27,702 bases of DNA from Planctomycetota bacterium. GTDB taxonomy: Bacteria; Planctomycetota; Phycisphaerae; FEN-1346; JAACEH01. How positions within the stretch are numbered: position 1 is the first letter of the stretch; the number at the start of each line of letters is the position of its first letter. Both the position numbers and the translations under genes were made by a program. Location of the stretch: the NCBI GenBank assembly GCA_016935955.1, contig JAFGPY010000392.1:1-27702 (forward strand). Direction: 5' to 3'. The notes below the pieces were generated by a model. That model was not told where the DNA came from. It made no database searches and saw only the letters and a program-made list of their open reading frames with translations. Below, one piece after another: positions 16,282-23,094 of the stretch.

Positions 16282-16742
16282 ACTTCAGCGACACCGCAGA
16301 CTCTTGGCAGCCCCGAGCAGGGGGCGTCAGCGATCGCGCAGCGCCGGTGCGGCTAGCGGTTACATCTCGCGTCACGGAACTCGCGCGATGCCAGAGCGAT
16401 GAAACGTTTCCTGGCGGCCTTCACGGATTCCTTGGTTCGCTCGGCCTGCTGGTCGCCGGTCTCGCGGGCCTGGCGGCGCGACGGCGCGGATAGGAAATTC
16501 GCGAGAGCGGAACCATCACTTGTCTGTCGCCTCTCAGGAAGTGCTTCAGCCGATGCACAGGGCATCCCTCTGTCCGGCCAGGGCAAGGGGAACGCCCTCC
16601 GGCTGAATTCTCGCAGGCTGCGCATCGTCCCTGTTGCCTAGCGGCTGGTTCGCCTCCGTAGACTCAGGGTGGGCGGTAATCACCGGCAGGGGGCTATCGT
16701 TGGCGTCGTCAAACCTATGGGGGGCGATTCAGTCACGCGTGA
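16282..16742. other. Intergenic region, no intact gene supported
   Basis: About 460 bp between the convergent phosphoesterase (plus) and the FG-GAP-like gene (minus). No frame shows a ribosome-binding site with a recognisable protein. A perfect palindrome TCACGCGTGA lies at 16733-16742, directly abutting the stop of the minus-strand gene. I see no obvious GC hairpin with a T-run to call a terminator. A possible sorting-tail remnant is listed separately. Confidence 0.5.
16401..16493 (+). pseudogene. Possible remnant of a surface-protein C-terminal sorting tail
   Basis: The last 30 codons of an open frame read as PGG, a Gly/Leu/Ala hydrophobic stretch, then LAARRRG and a stop. This is the shape of a PEP-CTERM or GlyGly-CTERM tail: small residues, helix, Arg cluster. 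The VPEP box is absent and the upstream 55 codons look non-coding. It may be the 3' end of a deleted surface-protein gene, or chance in GC-rich DNA. Confidence 0.22.
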
Positions 16743-17303
16743 TCAGGGTTCCAGGACGACGTCGGCGACGGCTCCGGACTCACCGGTAGCAGACACCACG
16801 TTCTTCACGCAACTTGGTCGGCCTGGCTCGCTCCAGCGAAGGGTGCAGGGAAACTCGTTGCCGAGCGTGAAGACGACCGGCAGACCCCGTCCGGAAACCG
16901 TGGCGGCGCCGACGCACACCGGAACCTTGTCACCCTGCCAGACGCTGACGGTGACAGGGCCAAGGTCGTGCCGCGTCGGTCGTACACGGAGCATTGGCTT
17001 GTTGAAGGCATCATTGTAGTGGCAGACAACCGTTCCGTCGCTGAAGGCGACAGCCAGGTCCACGGCTCCATCGCCATTGAAGTCAGCCAGGGCGCACGCC
17101 CGCTGGCCGGCATCGGTTCCCGGCGATCCGTCACCCTTCGCACTCGGCGGCAGCAGGCGTAGCTCGCCCTCCTCGCCGAAACAGCGGAAGCCACGGTTGA
17201 AATGGTAGAGGAACTCGTTCTTCTCGTGCAGCAGGCAAAGACGCCTGATCAAGTCAGCGAGAACGATATCGCTCCCTGCGGGCAGCGATCGGCCTCCGTT
17301 CAA
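16743..17303 (-). CDS. FG-GAP/VCBS-like repeat protein, short, possibly N-terminally truncated
   Basis: A 186-residue hypothetical protein. One calcium-loop-like motif DFNGDGAVD (74-82) sits in a LADFNGDGAVDLAVAFSDG unit, the form of an FG-GAP/VCBS beta-propeller repeat. The first 40 residues (DIVLADL, then LLHEKNEFLYHFNRGFRCF) look like an earlier repeat that lacks its D-x-D-G loop. The C-terminal half is beta-rich. No signal peptide is present. The start is a TTG overlapping the upstream stop (TTGA), which suggests translational coupling to the secreted protein at 17300. Normal family members are secreted and longer, so this may be a decayed or rearranged piece of a larger protein. Function unknown. 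Confidence 0.6.
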   Translation of the reverse strand: MNGGRSLPAGSDIVLADLIRRLCLLHEKNEFLYHFNRGFRCFGEEGELRLLPPSAKGDGSPGTDAGQRACALADFNGDGAVDLAVAFSDGTVVCHYNDAFNKPMLRVRPTRHDLGPVTVSVWQGDKVPVCVGAATVSGRGLPVVFTLGNEFPCTLRWSEPGRPSCVKNVVSATGESGAVADVVLEP

Positions 17304-18265
17304 TCCTCAAAGAAGTCGAGATAGTCGATCCACGCGCCGTTGTGCCACCGCTGTCCGGACGGCACGAGGAACTCCACGATCACGGGCACGTCCTTGCCGG
17401 CCGATTCCTGGAGATCGATCTTCAAGTCGGACCACGCCGAGGGTTCGATCCGCTGGGCCAGTAGTTCCTTGCCCTCGGCCTCGACGCGGAAGGTCAGGGC
17501 GAACTCTTGAGGCTTGACGCCCGCGTGAAGGAACCTGCACTTACCGACGTTGCGGACGGTATTGCGCACCCTGTGCCCAAGACGTTCCATCTGCGAGGCC
17601 AGGGCGTCTGTGTCCTTTTCGGGGTTCACCGTGGTCGCGTACAGGACACCCTTGCGGCCATCGACCTCGTCCATCAGCTTCAGACACGAGCGATGGATCG
17701 TGCCCTGAGTGTTGTGGATCCAGTCGGGCTTGACGTCCTTGCGGCCGCCGACGATCTTCCAGGCCAGCAGTCCATGCAGACACTGCGGATCGGCCTGGAT
17801 ATTGGTCATCCAGAGTTCGCCGACCTCCTCGGGTTGGGTGAACTTCCTGCCGGGGGCCGCGGCGGCATACTGCTTGCGGTCCTTCTCGAACTGCGCGTCG
17901 AGCCGCTTCAGGGCCACTTCGGTCCACTTGCGGAGTTGGGCCGTCTGCGGGGCTTTGGCCCGCTTGGGCTCCTCCAGTACGCGCAGCAGAATATGGCCGA
18001 ACGCCCCCGCCTGATCGCGGTCGTTCAACTTGCCCAGGGCGGCAACCAGATGTTTCAGGGTCTCGGGCTTGGAAATGTCCCGCCAGAGGTCGGCCATGGC
18101 AATCCGCTTGACCTGGGCGTAGTCGCCGCGTCGGGCTAGCATGTCCATGGCCTCGGCGGGAGTCATGGTTGTCTTGCTGGTCTGCTGGGCGCCAAGCGGC
18201 CCAGATATCAGGGCCGCCACCAGCATGGCCGAGACCACCGTCCCAAGCGCAATTACGGACCTCAT
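17300..18265 (-). CDS. Secreted hypothetical protein with NPCBM-like C-terminal domain
   Basis: A 321-residue exported protein. It has a signal peptide over residues 1-26 (hydrophobic, ending GPLGA before QQ) and a helical middle region rich in Lys, Arg and Ala (about 35-150). The beta-rich C-terminus (about 220-321) reads MERLGHRVRNTVRNVGKC, then RVEAEGKELLAQ, then VPVIVEFLVPSG, resembling NPCBM/galactose-binding-like domains. G-rich sequence upstream of the ATG (GGGGATGGGAA) may serve as the ribosome-binding site. The stop overlaps the TTG start of the FG-GAP-like gene. I do not recognise a specific family; a role at the cell surface or on polysaccharide is only inferred from the C-terminal fold. 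Confidence 0.75.
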   Translation of the reverse strand: MRSVIALGTVVSAMLVAALISGPLGAQQTSKTTMTPAEAMDMLARRGDYAQVKRIAMADLWRDISKPETLKHLVAALGKLNDRDQAGAFGHILLRVLEEPKRAKAPQTAQLRKWTEVALKRLDAQFEKDRKQYAAAAPGRKFTQPEEVGELWMTNIQADPQCLHGLLAWKIVGGRKDVKPDWIHNTQGTIHRSCLKLMDEVDGRKGVLYATTVNPEKDTDALASQMERLGHRVRNTVRNVGKCRFLHAGVKPQEFALTFRVEAEGKELLAQRIEPSAWSDLKIDLQESAGKDVPVIVEFLVPSGQRWHNGAWIDYLDFFED

Positions 18266-18367
18266 TTCCCATCCCCTGTCTGCAGCGCAACCGCTCTCGG
18301 GCGAATGCCCTACAACATAAACACGCGTGGCGCCGGAAGGTCTTAGCGGAATTCAGTTTCAGCATGG

Positions 18368-18425
18368 CTCAGTCGCTGCGGAGGTTGGCAAGGGGTTTCC
18401 CGACGCATTGGGACGAGCGACTGAG
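18368..18425. repeat. Perfect 10-bp inverted repeat with 38-base loop
   Basis: CTCAGTCGCT at 18368-18377 is the exact reverse complement of AGCGACTGAG at 18416-18425. It lies between arsM and the secreted-protein gene, both on the minus strand. No T-run follows on either strand, so it is not a clear intrinsic terminator. It could still end or separate the two transcription units. A repeat of this size is expected about once by chance in a window this long. Confidence 0.35.
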
Positions 18426-18470
18426 AACGCTGATGGAAGATAACGGAGGCGTATCGCCGAGAACGTTCCT

Positions 18471-19244
18471 TCATTTCACTGCCATAACGGTAATGCTAGC
18501 CGCGACGCCAGCCAGAACATCGGCCGACCCGCTGGTGACCGGGTCGTCGCAGGCGCTGGCTGCCTGATAGGTGTGGTCGCTGAGAATCTCGACCTTCTGG
18601 AAACCGGCGGCTCGCGCAGCGGCAAGGTAATCCTCTCGCAGTAGGGCTCCGGCGATGCAGGCGGCGTAGAGGTCGGCGTCGTTCATCGCTGACTCCGGGA
18701 GTGGACGGTTCAGAACGATGTCGCTCACGATCATGCGGCCGCCGAGTTTAAGGACGCGTTGGACCTCGCGAAAGACCTGCGGTTTGTCGGGCGAGAGGTT
18801 GATGACGCAGTTGGAGATCACCACGTCGACCGAGGCGTCTTCGACCGGCAGGTTCTCGATGGTCCCTTCGCGGAACTCGACGTTCGCCAGGCCGGTGGCC
18901 TGGAAGAACTTGACCGCGTTCTTACGGGCCAGAGCCAGCATCTCGGGCGTCATGTCCACGCCGATGGCCCGGCCGGCGTCACCGACCTTCTGAGCGGCCA
19001 GGAAAACGTCCTTCCCGGCTCCACTGCCGAGATCGAGCACCACGTCGCCCGGGTTGATGTAGCCGAAGGCCAGCGGGTTGCCGCACGACAAACCCAATTC
19101 GGTCTCGGGCACAGGGTGGTCCGGCACAGTGTATGCCTTGTTGTCGCCGCAGCAGGAACTGCTTGCCCCGCAGCAGGATTGCTTGCGAGCCACGTCGGCG
19201 TAGGCGTCGCGGACCAACTTGTGAGTCTTCTCGTTCTGTGCCAT
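18471..19244 (-). CDS. arsM: Arsenite S-adenosylmethionine methyltransferase ArsM
   Basis: A 257-residue cytoplasmic methyltransferase. The SAM-binding motif is DLGSGAGKDVFLAA near 71-84, then GVDMTPEML. The arsenic-binding cysteines are C54 (SCGNPLAFG), C146 (SNCVINL) and C196 (AACIAGALLREDY), matching the three conserved Cys of algal ArsM. Extra Cys pairs at 24-25 and 31-32 (CCGASSSCCG) form the N-terminal Cys-rich leader often seen in ArsM. It converts As(III) to methylated arsenicals. I start at the ATG with AAAGGGA about six bases upstream; 17 further codons upstream lack support. It is the last gene of arsR-acr3-arsM, 19 bases after acr3. Its methylated products could be substrates of the ArsP-type permease in the neighbouring operon. 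Confidence 0.93.
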   Translation of the reverse strand: MAQNEKTHKLVRDAYADVARKQSCCGASSSCCGDNKAYTVPDHPVPETELGLSCGNPLAFGYINPGDVVLDLGSGAGKDVFLAAQKVGDAGRAIGVDMTPEMLALARKNAVKFFQATGLANVEFREGTIENLPVEDASVDVVISNCVINLSPDKPQVFREVQRVLKLGGRMIVSDIVLNRPLPESAMNDADLYAACIAGALLREDYLAAARAAGFQKVEILSDHTYQAASACDDPVTSGSADVLAGVAASITVMAVK

Positions 19245-19263
19245 GGTTTGTCCCTTTCGGCGG

Positions 19264-20481
19264 CTATGCGGTGGGCGCGATTGCCCCTGCCTCACCTGCG
19301 TCCCTGAACCAGTGCTGAGTCCTCAGGCAGATCTTGACCAGCATGAGCATCACCGGTACCTCGATCAGGACGCCGACTACGGTGGCCAGGGCGGCACCGC
19401 TCGAGAGACCGAAGAGCATGACCGCCGTGGCGATGGCCACCTCGAAGTGGTTCGATGCGCCAATCATTGCCGAAGGAGCGGCATCCTGGTAGTTGAGCTT
19501 CAGCAGCTGCGCCAGGCCGTAGCCCAGGCCGAAGATCAGCACGGTTTGAATGAAGAGGGGCACGGCAATCCAGAGGATGGTCAGCGGGTCATTGAGGATC
19601 GTTTCGCCCTTGAAGCTGAAGAGGAGCACGAGCGTGGCCAGCAGAGCGAGGATGGTGATGGGCGTCAGGACATGCAGGAACTTCTGCTCGAACCACTCGC
19701 GCCCCCTGGTGGCGATGATCCACTTGCGCGACAGGTACCCGGCCACCAACGGCAGGGCGACATAGATACCGATGGAAAACACCAGGGCTTCCCACGGCAC
19801 GGGCAAGCGCCCGACGCCCAGCAGGAAGCCGCCCAGTGGGCCATAGAGGAAAAGCATGGTCAGCGAGTTGATGGCCACCATCACCAGCGTGTGGCCGTCG
19901 TTGCCTTTGGCCAGGTAGCCCCACACGAGCACCATGGCCGTACATGGGGCAATACCCAGCAGGATGCAGCCGGCCAGGTAGCTGCGCCACAGGGGCACCT
20001 GGAGCATCTTCACGCCCTCGTGCATCACCACCGTTCCCGAGCCGTGGCTGGCGCCGACTGGCAGGTCGAGACCCAGCGGCATCTTGACGTAATCCAAAGC
20101 GTCCGGGCCGATGAAGTGGCAGAAGAGCGTGCCCAGGAACAGCAGGGCGATGGTGTACATGGTGAAGGGCTTCACGGCCCAGTTGACGAAGAGGGTCAGG
20201 CCGACGGGCTTTACGCTCTTGCCGGCCTTGATGACCTCGGCGAAGTCGATCTTGACCATGATTGGGTACATCATCAGGAACAGGCACACGGCGATGGGAA
20301 TCGAGACCACCGGCGCGCCGTTGACCCTGATGGCCATGCCGTCGAGCGACCTGGCAACGCCGGGCGAGACCTTGCCCAGGAGAACTCCCCCGCCGATGCA
20401 GAGCAGCACCCAGACGGTCAGGAATCGTTCAAAGACGCTCAGGCCCTTGGGCTTCTTGGCGATGGAGGCTTCGGTGGCCAT
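19264..20481 (-). CDS. acr3: Arsenite efflux permease, ACR3 family
   Basis: A 405-residue, roughly ten-helix inner-membrane carrier that exports arsenite. Family landmarks are the conserved Cys180 in [20 protein letters not shown] and Glu347 in [14 protein letters not shown]. The equivalents of both are needed for transport in characterised ACR3 proteins. An extra hydrophilic segment (about 135-160, containing [14 protein letters not shown]) lies before the Cys-containing helix. AAAGG lies a few bases before the ATG. It is 23 bases downstream of arsR and 19 bases upstream of arsM, so the three form one unit. No arsA ATPase is present, as expected for ACR3. Confidence 0.94.
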   Translation of the reverse strand: MATEASIAKKPKGLSVFERFLTVWVLLCIGGGVLLGKVSPGVARSLDGMAIRVNGAPVVSIPIAVCLFLMMYPIMVKIDFAEVIKAGKSVKPVGLTLFVNWAVKPFTMYTIALLFLGTLFCHFIGPDALDYVKMPLGLDLPVGASHGSGTVVMHEGVKMLQVPLWRSYLAGCILLGIAPCTAMVLVWGYLAKGNDGHTLVMVAINSLTMLFLYGPLGGFLLGVGRLPVPWEALVFSIGIYVALPLVAGYLSRKWIIATRGREWFEQKFLHVLTPITILALLATLVLLFSFKGETILNDPLTILWIAVPLFIQTVLIFGLGYGLAQLLKLNYQDAAPSAMIGASNHFEVAIATAVMLFGLSSGAALATVVGVLIEVPVMLMLVKICLRTQHWFRDAGEAGAIAPTA

Positions 20482-20504
20482 GGCTCAGCCTTTCTTCTCC
20501 AGCG

Positions 20505-20864
20505 TCAGGTACGATAGCACTCGCACAGGGCTTCCTTGCTGGCCTTGCGGACGGCCTTGGTCCGATGCGCGTTCTCGCGAATGGCTTTGTCGCCGGCCAG
20601 ACACGACCGCACCCAGACGAGTGCCCCCTCACTGCACGCCTCGGCATCCTCCGGCAACCGGTAGTACATCCAGCGACCGTCTTTGCGCGACTCCACGAGC
20701 CGCGCCTGATAGAGCACCGACATGTGCTTGGAGACCGTCGAGGGGGCCAGGCCCAGAAGCTCAACGAGCTGGCAGACGCAGAGTTCGCCCCCCGTGAGGG
20801 CCATCAGGGCCCGCACGCGGTTCTCGTCCGACAGTGCCTTGGCAACAGCCAGGAACTCGCGCAT
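20505..20864 (-). CDS. arsR: ArsR/SmtB-family arsenic-responsive repressor (arsR-acr3-arsM unit)
   Basis: A 119-residue winged-helix repressor. The metalloid-binding ELCVC box (C29, C31) is on the third helix, followed by recognition helix APSTVSKHMSVLYQARLV and wing KDGRWMYYRL. Further cysteines at 77, 88, 114 and 116 could provide additional ligands. It would release its operator on binding As(III) or Sb(III). AGGAGG lies six bases before the ATG. Directly upstream are a near-consensus sigma-70 promoter and an inverted repeat overlapping the -10. It heads the unit with acr3 and arsM. Confidence 0.93.
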   Translation of the reverse strand: MREFLAVAKALSDENRVRALMALTGGELCVCQLVELLGLAPSTVSKHMSVLYQARLVESRKDGRWMYYRLPEDAEACSEGALVWVRSCLAGDKAIRENAHRTKAVRKASKEALCECYRT

Positions 20865-20887
20865 CGCACGCCTCCTATTGATACGTC

Positions 20888-20907
20888 ACTTCGCCACGCA
20901 ACGAAGT
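20888..20907. promoter_or_regulatory. Putative ArsR operator, inverted repeat ACTTCG-N8-CGAAGT
   Basis: A perfect 6+6 inverted repeat that overlaps the last bases of the -10 element and the expected transcription start of arsR-acr3-arsM. This is the position at which ArsR repressors normally block RNA polymerase. It differs from the GTGA/TCAC-type repeats that control the second ArsR, so the two regulators probably have separate targets. Confidence 0.5.
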
Positions 20908-20933
20908 ATACATCCGCCACCGCATGTTGTCAA
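20905..20933 (-). promoter_or_regulatory. Near-consensus sigma-70 promoter of arsR-acr3-arsM
   Basis: Read on the minus strand: -35 TTGACA (20928-20933), a 17-base spacer, then -10 TATACT (20905-20910), about 40 bases before the arsR ATG. It is an exact -35 consensus with one mismatch in the -10, the strongest promoter match I see in the window. Confidence 0.7.
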
Positions 20934-20972
20934 GCTGTCTGTCTGGAGGAGACCGGACCTGCTTGTTCTGGT

Positions 20973-21311
20973 TCAGGCCGAGTCCTTGGAAAGGCGGATC
21001 GCGATGTCGGCTGGCAGAGCCAGCCCAGCGGCAACCTGCATCGCTTTGAACAGGCCCGTCGGTACAGCACACCCCGCGCAGCAACCCTTGAGCGTCTGAC
21101 GGACGCAGCCCAGCAGCACACTTTCGGCGGCCGGGTTGATCTCTTGGAAGGCGTCCAGTGGCTGCACTGCATTCAGGGCATCAGCCACGTGGCCGATCTT
21201 TTCGCAGTCCGTCTCGATCGCCTGTGTCACGTACTGATCGTCGTCGCACAGGGCTGCGACGCGGGTTTTGAACCCGCACACGCCGGCTTCGATTTCCGCA
21301 GTCGCTTTCAT
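20973..21311 (-). CDS. Small Cys-rich DUF6951-like protein
   Basis: A 112-residue protein opening with IEAGVCGFKTRV and containing ETDCEKIGHVADAL and a GCCAGCAVPTGLFKAMQVAAGLALPADI block. This layout fits the small DUF6951 group I recall from anaerobes. Seven cysteines (12, 22, 36, 69, 77, 78, 81) suggest thiol chemistry or metal(loid) binding. GAAAGGA lies shortly before the ATG. It is 24 bases after the ArsG-family permease, last gene of the long minus-strand operon and just upstream of the arsR promoter. Function is not established. Confidence 0.8.
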   Translation of the reverse strand: MKATAEIEAGVCGFKTRVAALCDDDQYVTQAIETDCEKIGHVADALNAVQPLDAFQEINPAAESVLLGCVRQTLKGCCAGCAVPTGLFKAMQVAAGLALPADIAIRLSKDSA

Positions 21312-21335
21312 GGCATCCTTTCAGTCGGCCGCATG

Positions 21336-22067
21336 CTATGTGCCGGGCGTCAGTTTGAGGCCCCAGATGTGAGTCAGGATGGAGTAGATGCCGGCCAGGA
21401 TGAAGATCGTTCCCGCCGCTAGGCGGAACCATCGCTCGATCTGCGTCAGGCGGTTGAAGGCCCTCCCGACGTACTGACCGGCGAAGGCGATCAGCAGGGC
21501 AAAACCCAGCACCGGCACTGCCGTGCCTACGCCATAGACCAATGGCGGCAAGACCGCATTGCCGTGTTCGGCCGAAAGGACCAATGCGCTCAGGAACAGG
21601 GCAATCGATGGCGGGCAGAAGGCCAGGGCAAAGAGGACGCCCAGCGGCAGCGCCCAGACGGGGCCGCCGCCGACTGCCCGCTCCTGAAGCCGCGCGCCGC
21701 CCACGCCGACGGAGAAGCTGAACTCCAGCAGGCCCGACAGGATCATCCCCACCAGGAGCAGGGCTGGTCCGAGGGCCAGGTTGCCGTATCGCTGAAGATA
21801 TCGGGACGTCGGGCTGGCGAACTCCTTCAGGTTGCCCTGGCCGCTGCTCAGAGCCTGGAACGCCCACAGCAGCGCCACGCCCAGGACCACGTAGACCAGT
21901 GTGCGGCCCAGCGTGTAGAAAAGGGCTGAGAGCATCACTCGGCGTGTGCTGCCGACGTTGCGGCTCAGGAAACTGATGGCCGCGATGTTGGTTGCCAGCG
22001 GGCACGGACTGACGGCCGTCATCAGGCCGAAGACGAAGACCGTACCGAGAACAGCGAGAGGGATCAT
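21336..22067 (-). CDS. arsG: CcdA/DsbD-like permease of the ArsG family
   Basis: A 243-residue, six- to eight-helix inner-membrane protein of the LysE/CcdA superfamily. It has the paired half-motifs AVSPCPLATNIAAISFLSRN (C22) and ALAFCPPSIALFLS (C151). CcdA-like proteins with this CPLATN/CPPSIA pair next to ArsF-type proteins are the ArsG group. ArsG is described in Shewanella as the efflux permease for aromatic aminophenyl arsenicals, encoded with ArsE and ArsF. An alternative role is electron transfer across the membrane to the periplasmic thioredoxin-like proteins encoded upstream. The start overlaps the ArsF stop (ATGA), showing tight coupling. Confidence 0.8.
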   Translation of the reverse strand: MIPLAVLGTVFVFGLMTAVSPCPLATNIAAISFLSRNVGSTRRVMLSALFYTLGRTLVYVVLGVALLWAFQALSSGQGNLKEFASPTSRYLQRYGNLALGPALLLVGMILSGLLEFSFSVGVGGARLQERAVGGGPVWALPLGVLFALAFCPPSIALFLSALVLSAEHGNAVLPPLVYGVGTAVPVLGFALLIAFAGQYVGRAFNRLTQIERWFRLAAGTIFILAGIYSILTHIWGLKLTPGT

Positions 22068-22573
22068 TCCTTGCCTCCCCCGAGGCAGGTGCGAATGCCC
22101 TGGCGAATGTAATCGGTGAGTTGCTCGCGGTCGCCGGCCAGTTCCATGACCTTATCGAGCCGCATACGCTGGGCTTCCTGGCCGTCGCGGAAGCGGACCA
22201 CGATCACCATGTTGCTGCCCACGTTGTACATGTCGGCCAAGGACTCGTTCTCTCGTTCCAGGTAGTTAAGCGAGGCATAGGTAATCCGCCCGGAAGCGAC
22301 CTCGGCGGCGAACTCGTTGCGCACCAGGGCCTCGGCCGTCGTGTCGATCATCGTACAGGTGATACACGGTAGGCCGTGCATGTAGTAGACCATTACCTTG
22401 TCCGTCGCAGCCACCTCGCCACTGGCCGTCGTCGGCTGGGCCGACCCCGAGGTCGGGGCCGGCAGCACCGTCTCGCGGTTGCCCGCCGGTGCCGTCTCGC
22501 GGCCGATGGCATAGCCGATGCTCACCAGCAGGAACGCCAGCAGCAGGTTGCTCAGGATCTTCTTGGCTTTCAT
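22064..22573 (-). CDS. arsF: ArsF-family thioredoxin-like exported protein (copy 1)
   Basis: A 169-residue protein with an N-terminal membrane segment (7-24), a Thr/Pro/Ser linker, then a domain opening VMVYYMHGLPCITCTMID with a CxxC (C70, C73). Next come an EAL-x-FAAEVASGRI segment, NYLERENESLADMYNV and a final Cys163. This matches ArsF-family proteins, annotated elsewhere as a subunit of a nitrophenyl-arsenical nitroreductase. The fold looks thioredoxin-like, facing the periplasm. The Shine-Dalgarno is weak, but the gene is only 48 bases after the second ArsF and overlaps arsG. The assignment rests on motif memory and gene order. Confidence 0.75.
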   Translation of the reverse strand: MKAKKILSNLLLAFLLVSIGYAIGRETAPAGNRETVLPAPTSGSAQPTTASGEVAATDKVMVYYMHGLPCITCTMIDTTAEALVRNEFAAEVASGRITYASLNYLERENESLADMYNVGSNMVIVVRFRDGQEAQRMRLDKVMELAGDREQLTDYIRQGIRTCLGGGKE

Positions 22574-22621
22574 CGCCCGGTTCTCATTCTGCCCTGTGTT
22601 GGGCCATCCGTCTGTGCAGCA

Positions 22622-23071
22622 TCACTTGGCGGAGTCCAGGCACTCGCGAACGGTCCCGACCACGTACGTCTGGAATTCCGCTGGTTGACCGTAGAGCGAC
22701 CATGTCTTGTCCAGCACTTGGTGCGACATTTCCGCGCCGTTACGATACGAGACAAGTACCACCGACGGCATGGTAACCCCGTATCGTTGGGCCAGGTCGT
22801 CGCGCTCCTGGTAATCGAGCGTCTGCCACTTGATGCGCCCAGACGCCAACTCCGCGGCGAAGGCCTCCTGCACGGTCTCGTGAGATATCTGCTCGATCTT
22901 CATGCACGTCGGACACCGAAGCGTCCGGTGCATATAGTAGACCACCACGCCATCCTGCGGCGCGTCCGCGGCAAGCGTGTCCGTGGCCGTTGATGAGGTA
23001 GGCTCCGCGCTGTTGGACGCACAACCGGTCAGTGTCAGGCCAACTATACAGAGTAGCACGCACAATTTCAT
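22622..23071 (-). CDS. ArsF-family thioredoxin-like lipoprotein (copy 2)
   Basis: A 149-residue protein. The lipobox LTLTGC (C17) predicts a lipid anchor, unlike copy 1, which has a transmembrane anchor. The domain begins VVVYYMHRTLRCPTCMKIE with CxxC (C53, C56). It continues FAAELASGRIKWQTLDYQER, YGVTMPSVVLVSY and a C-terminal Cys144 (VRECLDSAK). It parallels copy 1 along its whole length, so the two are paralogues. GAGGAG lies seven bases before the ATG. A much longer open frame upstream is antisense/shadow of the neighbouring gene. The two copies could form a heteromeric redox complex or have different partners. Confidence 0.78.
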   Translation of the reverse strand: MKLCVLLCIVGLTLTGCASNSAEPTSSTATDTLAADAPQDGVVVYYMHRTLRCPTCMKIEQISHETVQEAFAAELASGRIKWQTLDYQERDDLAQRYGVTMPSVVLVSYRNGAEMSHQVLDKTWSLYGQPAEFQTYVVGTVRECLDSAK

Positions 23072-23094
23072 TATCGTTCTCCTCGTAGACACGA

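Noticed and set aside
18368..18425. Intrinsic terminator between arsM and the secreted-protein gene
   Set aside because: The inverted repeat is perfect but has a 38-base loop and no T-run.
19243..20517. 424-codon plus-strand open frame opposite acr3
   Set aside because: His/Gln/Asp-rich shadow of a membrane-protein gene with clear ACR3 motifs.
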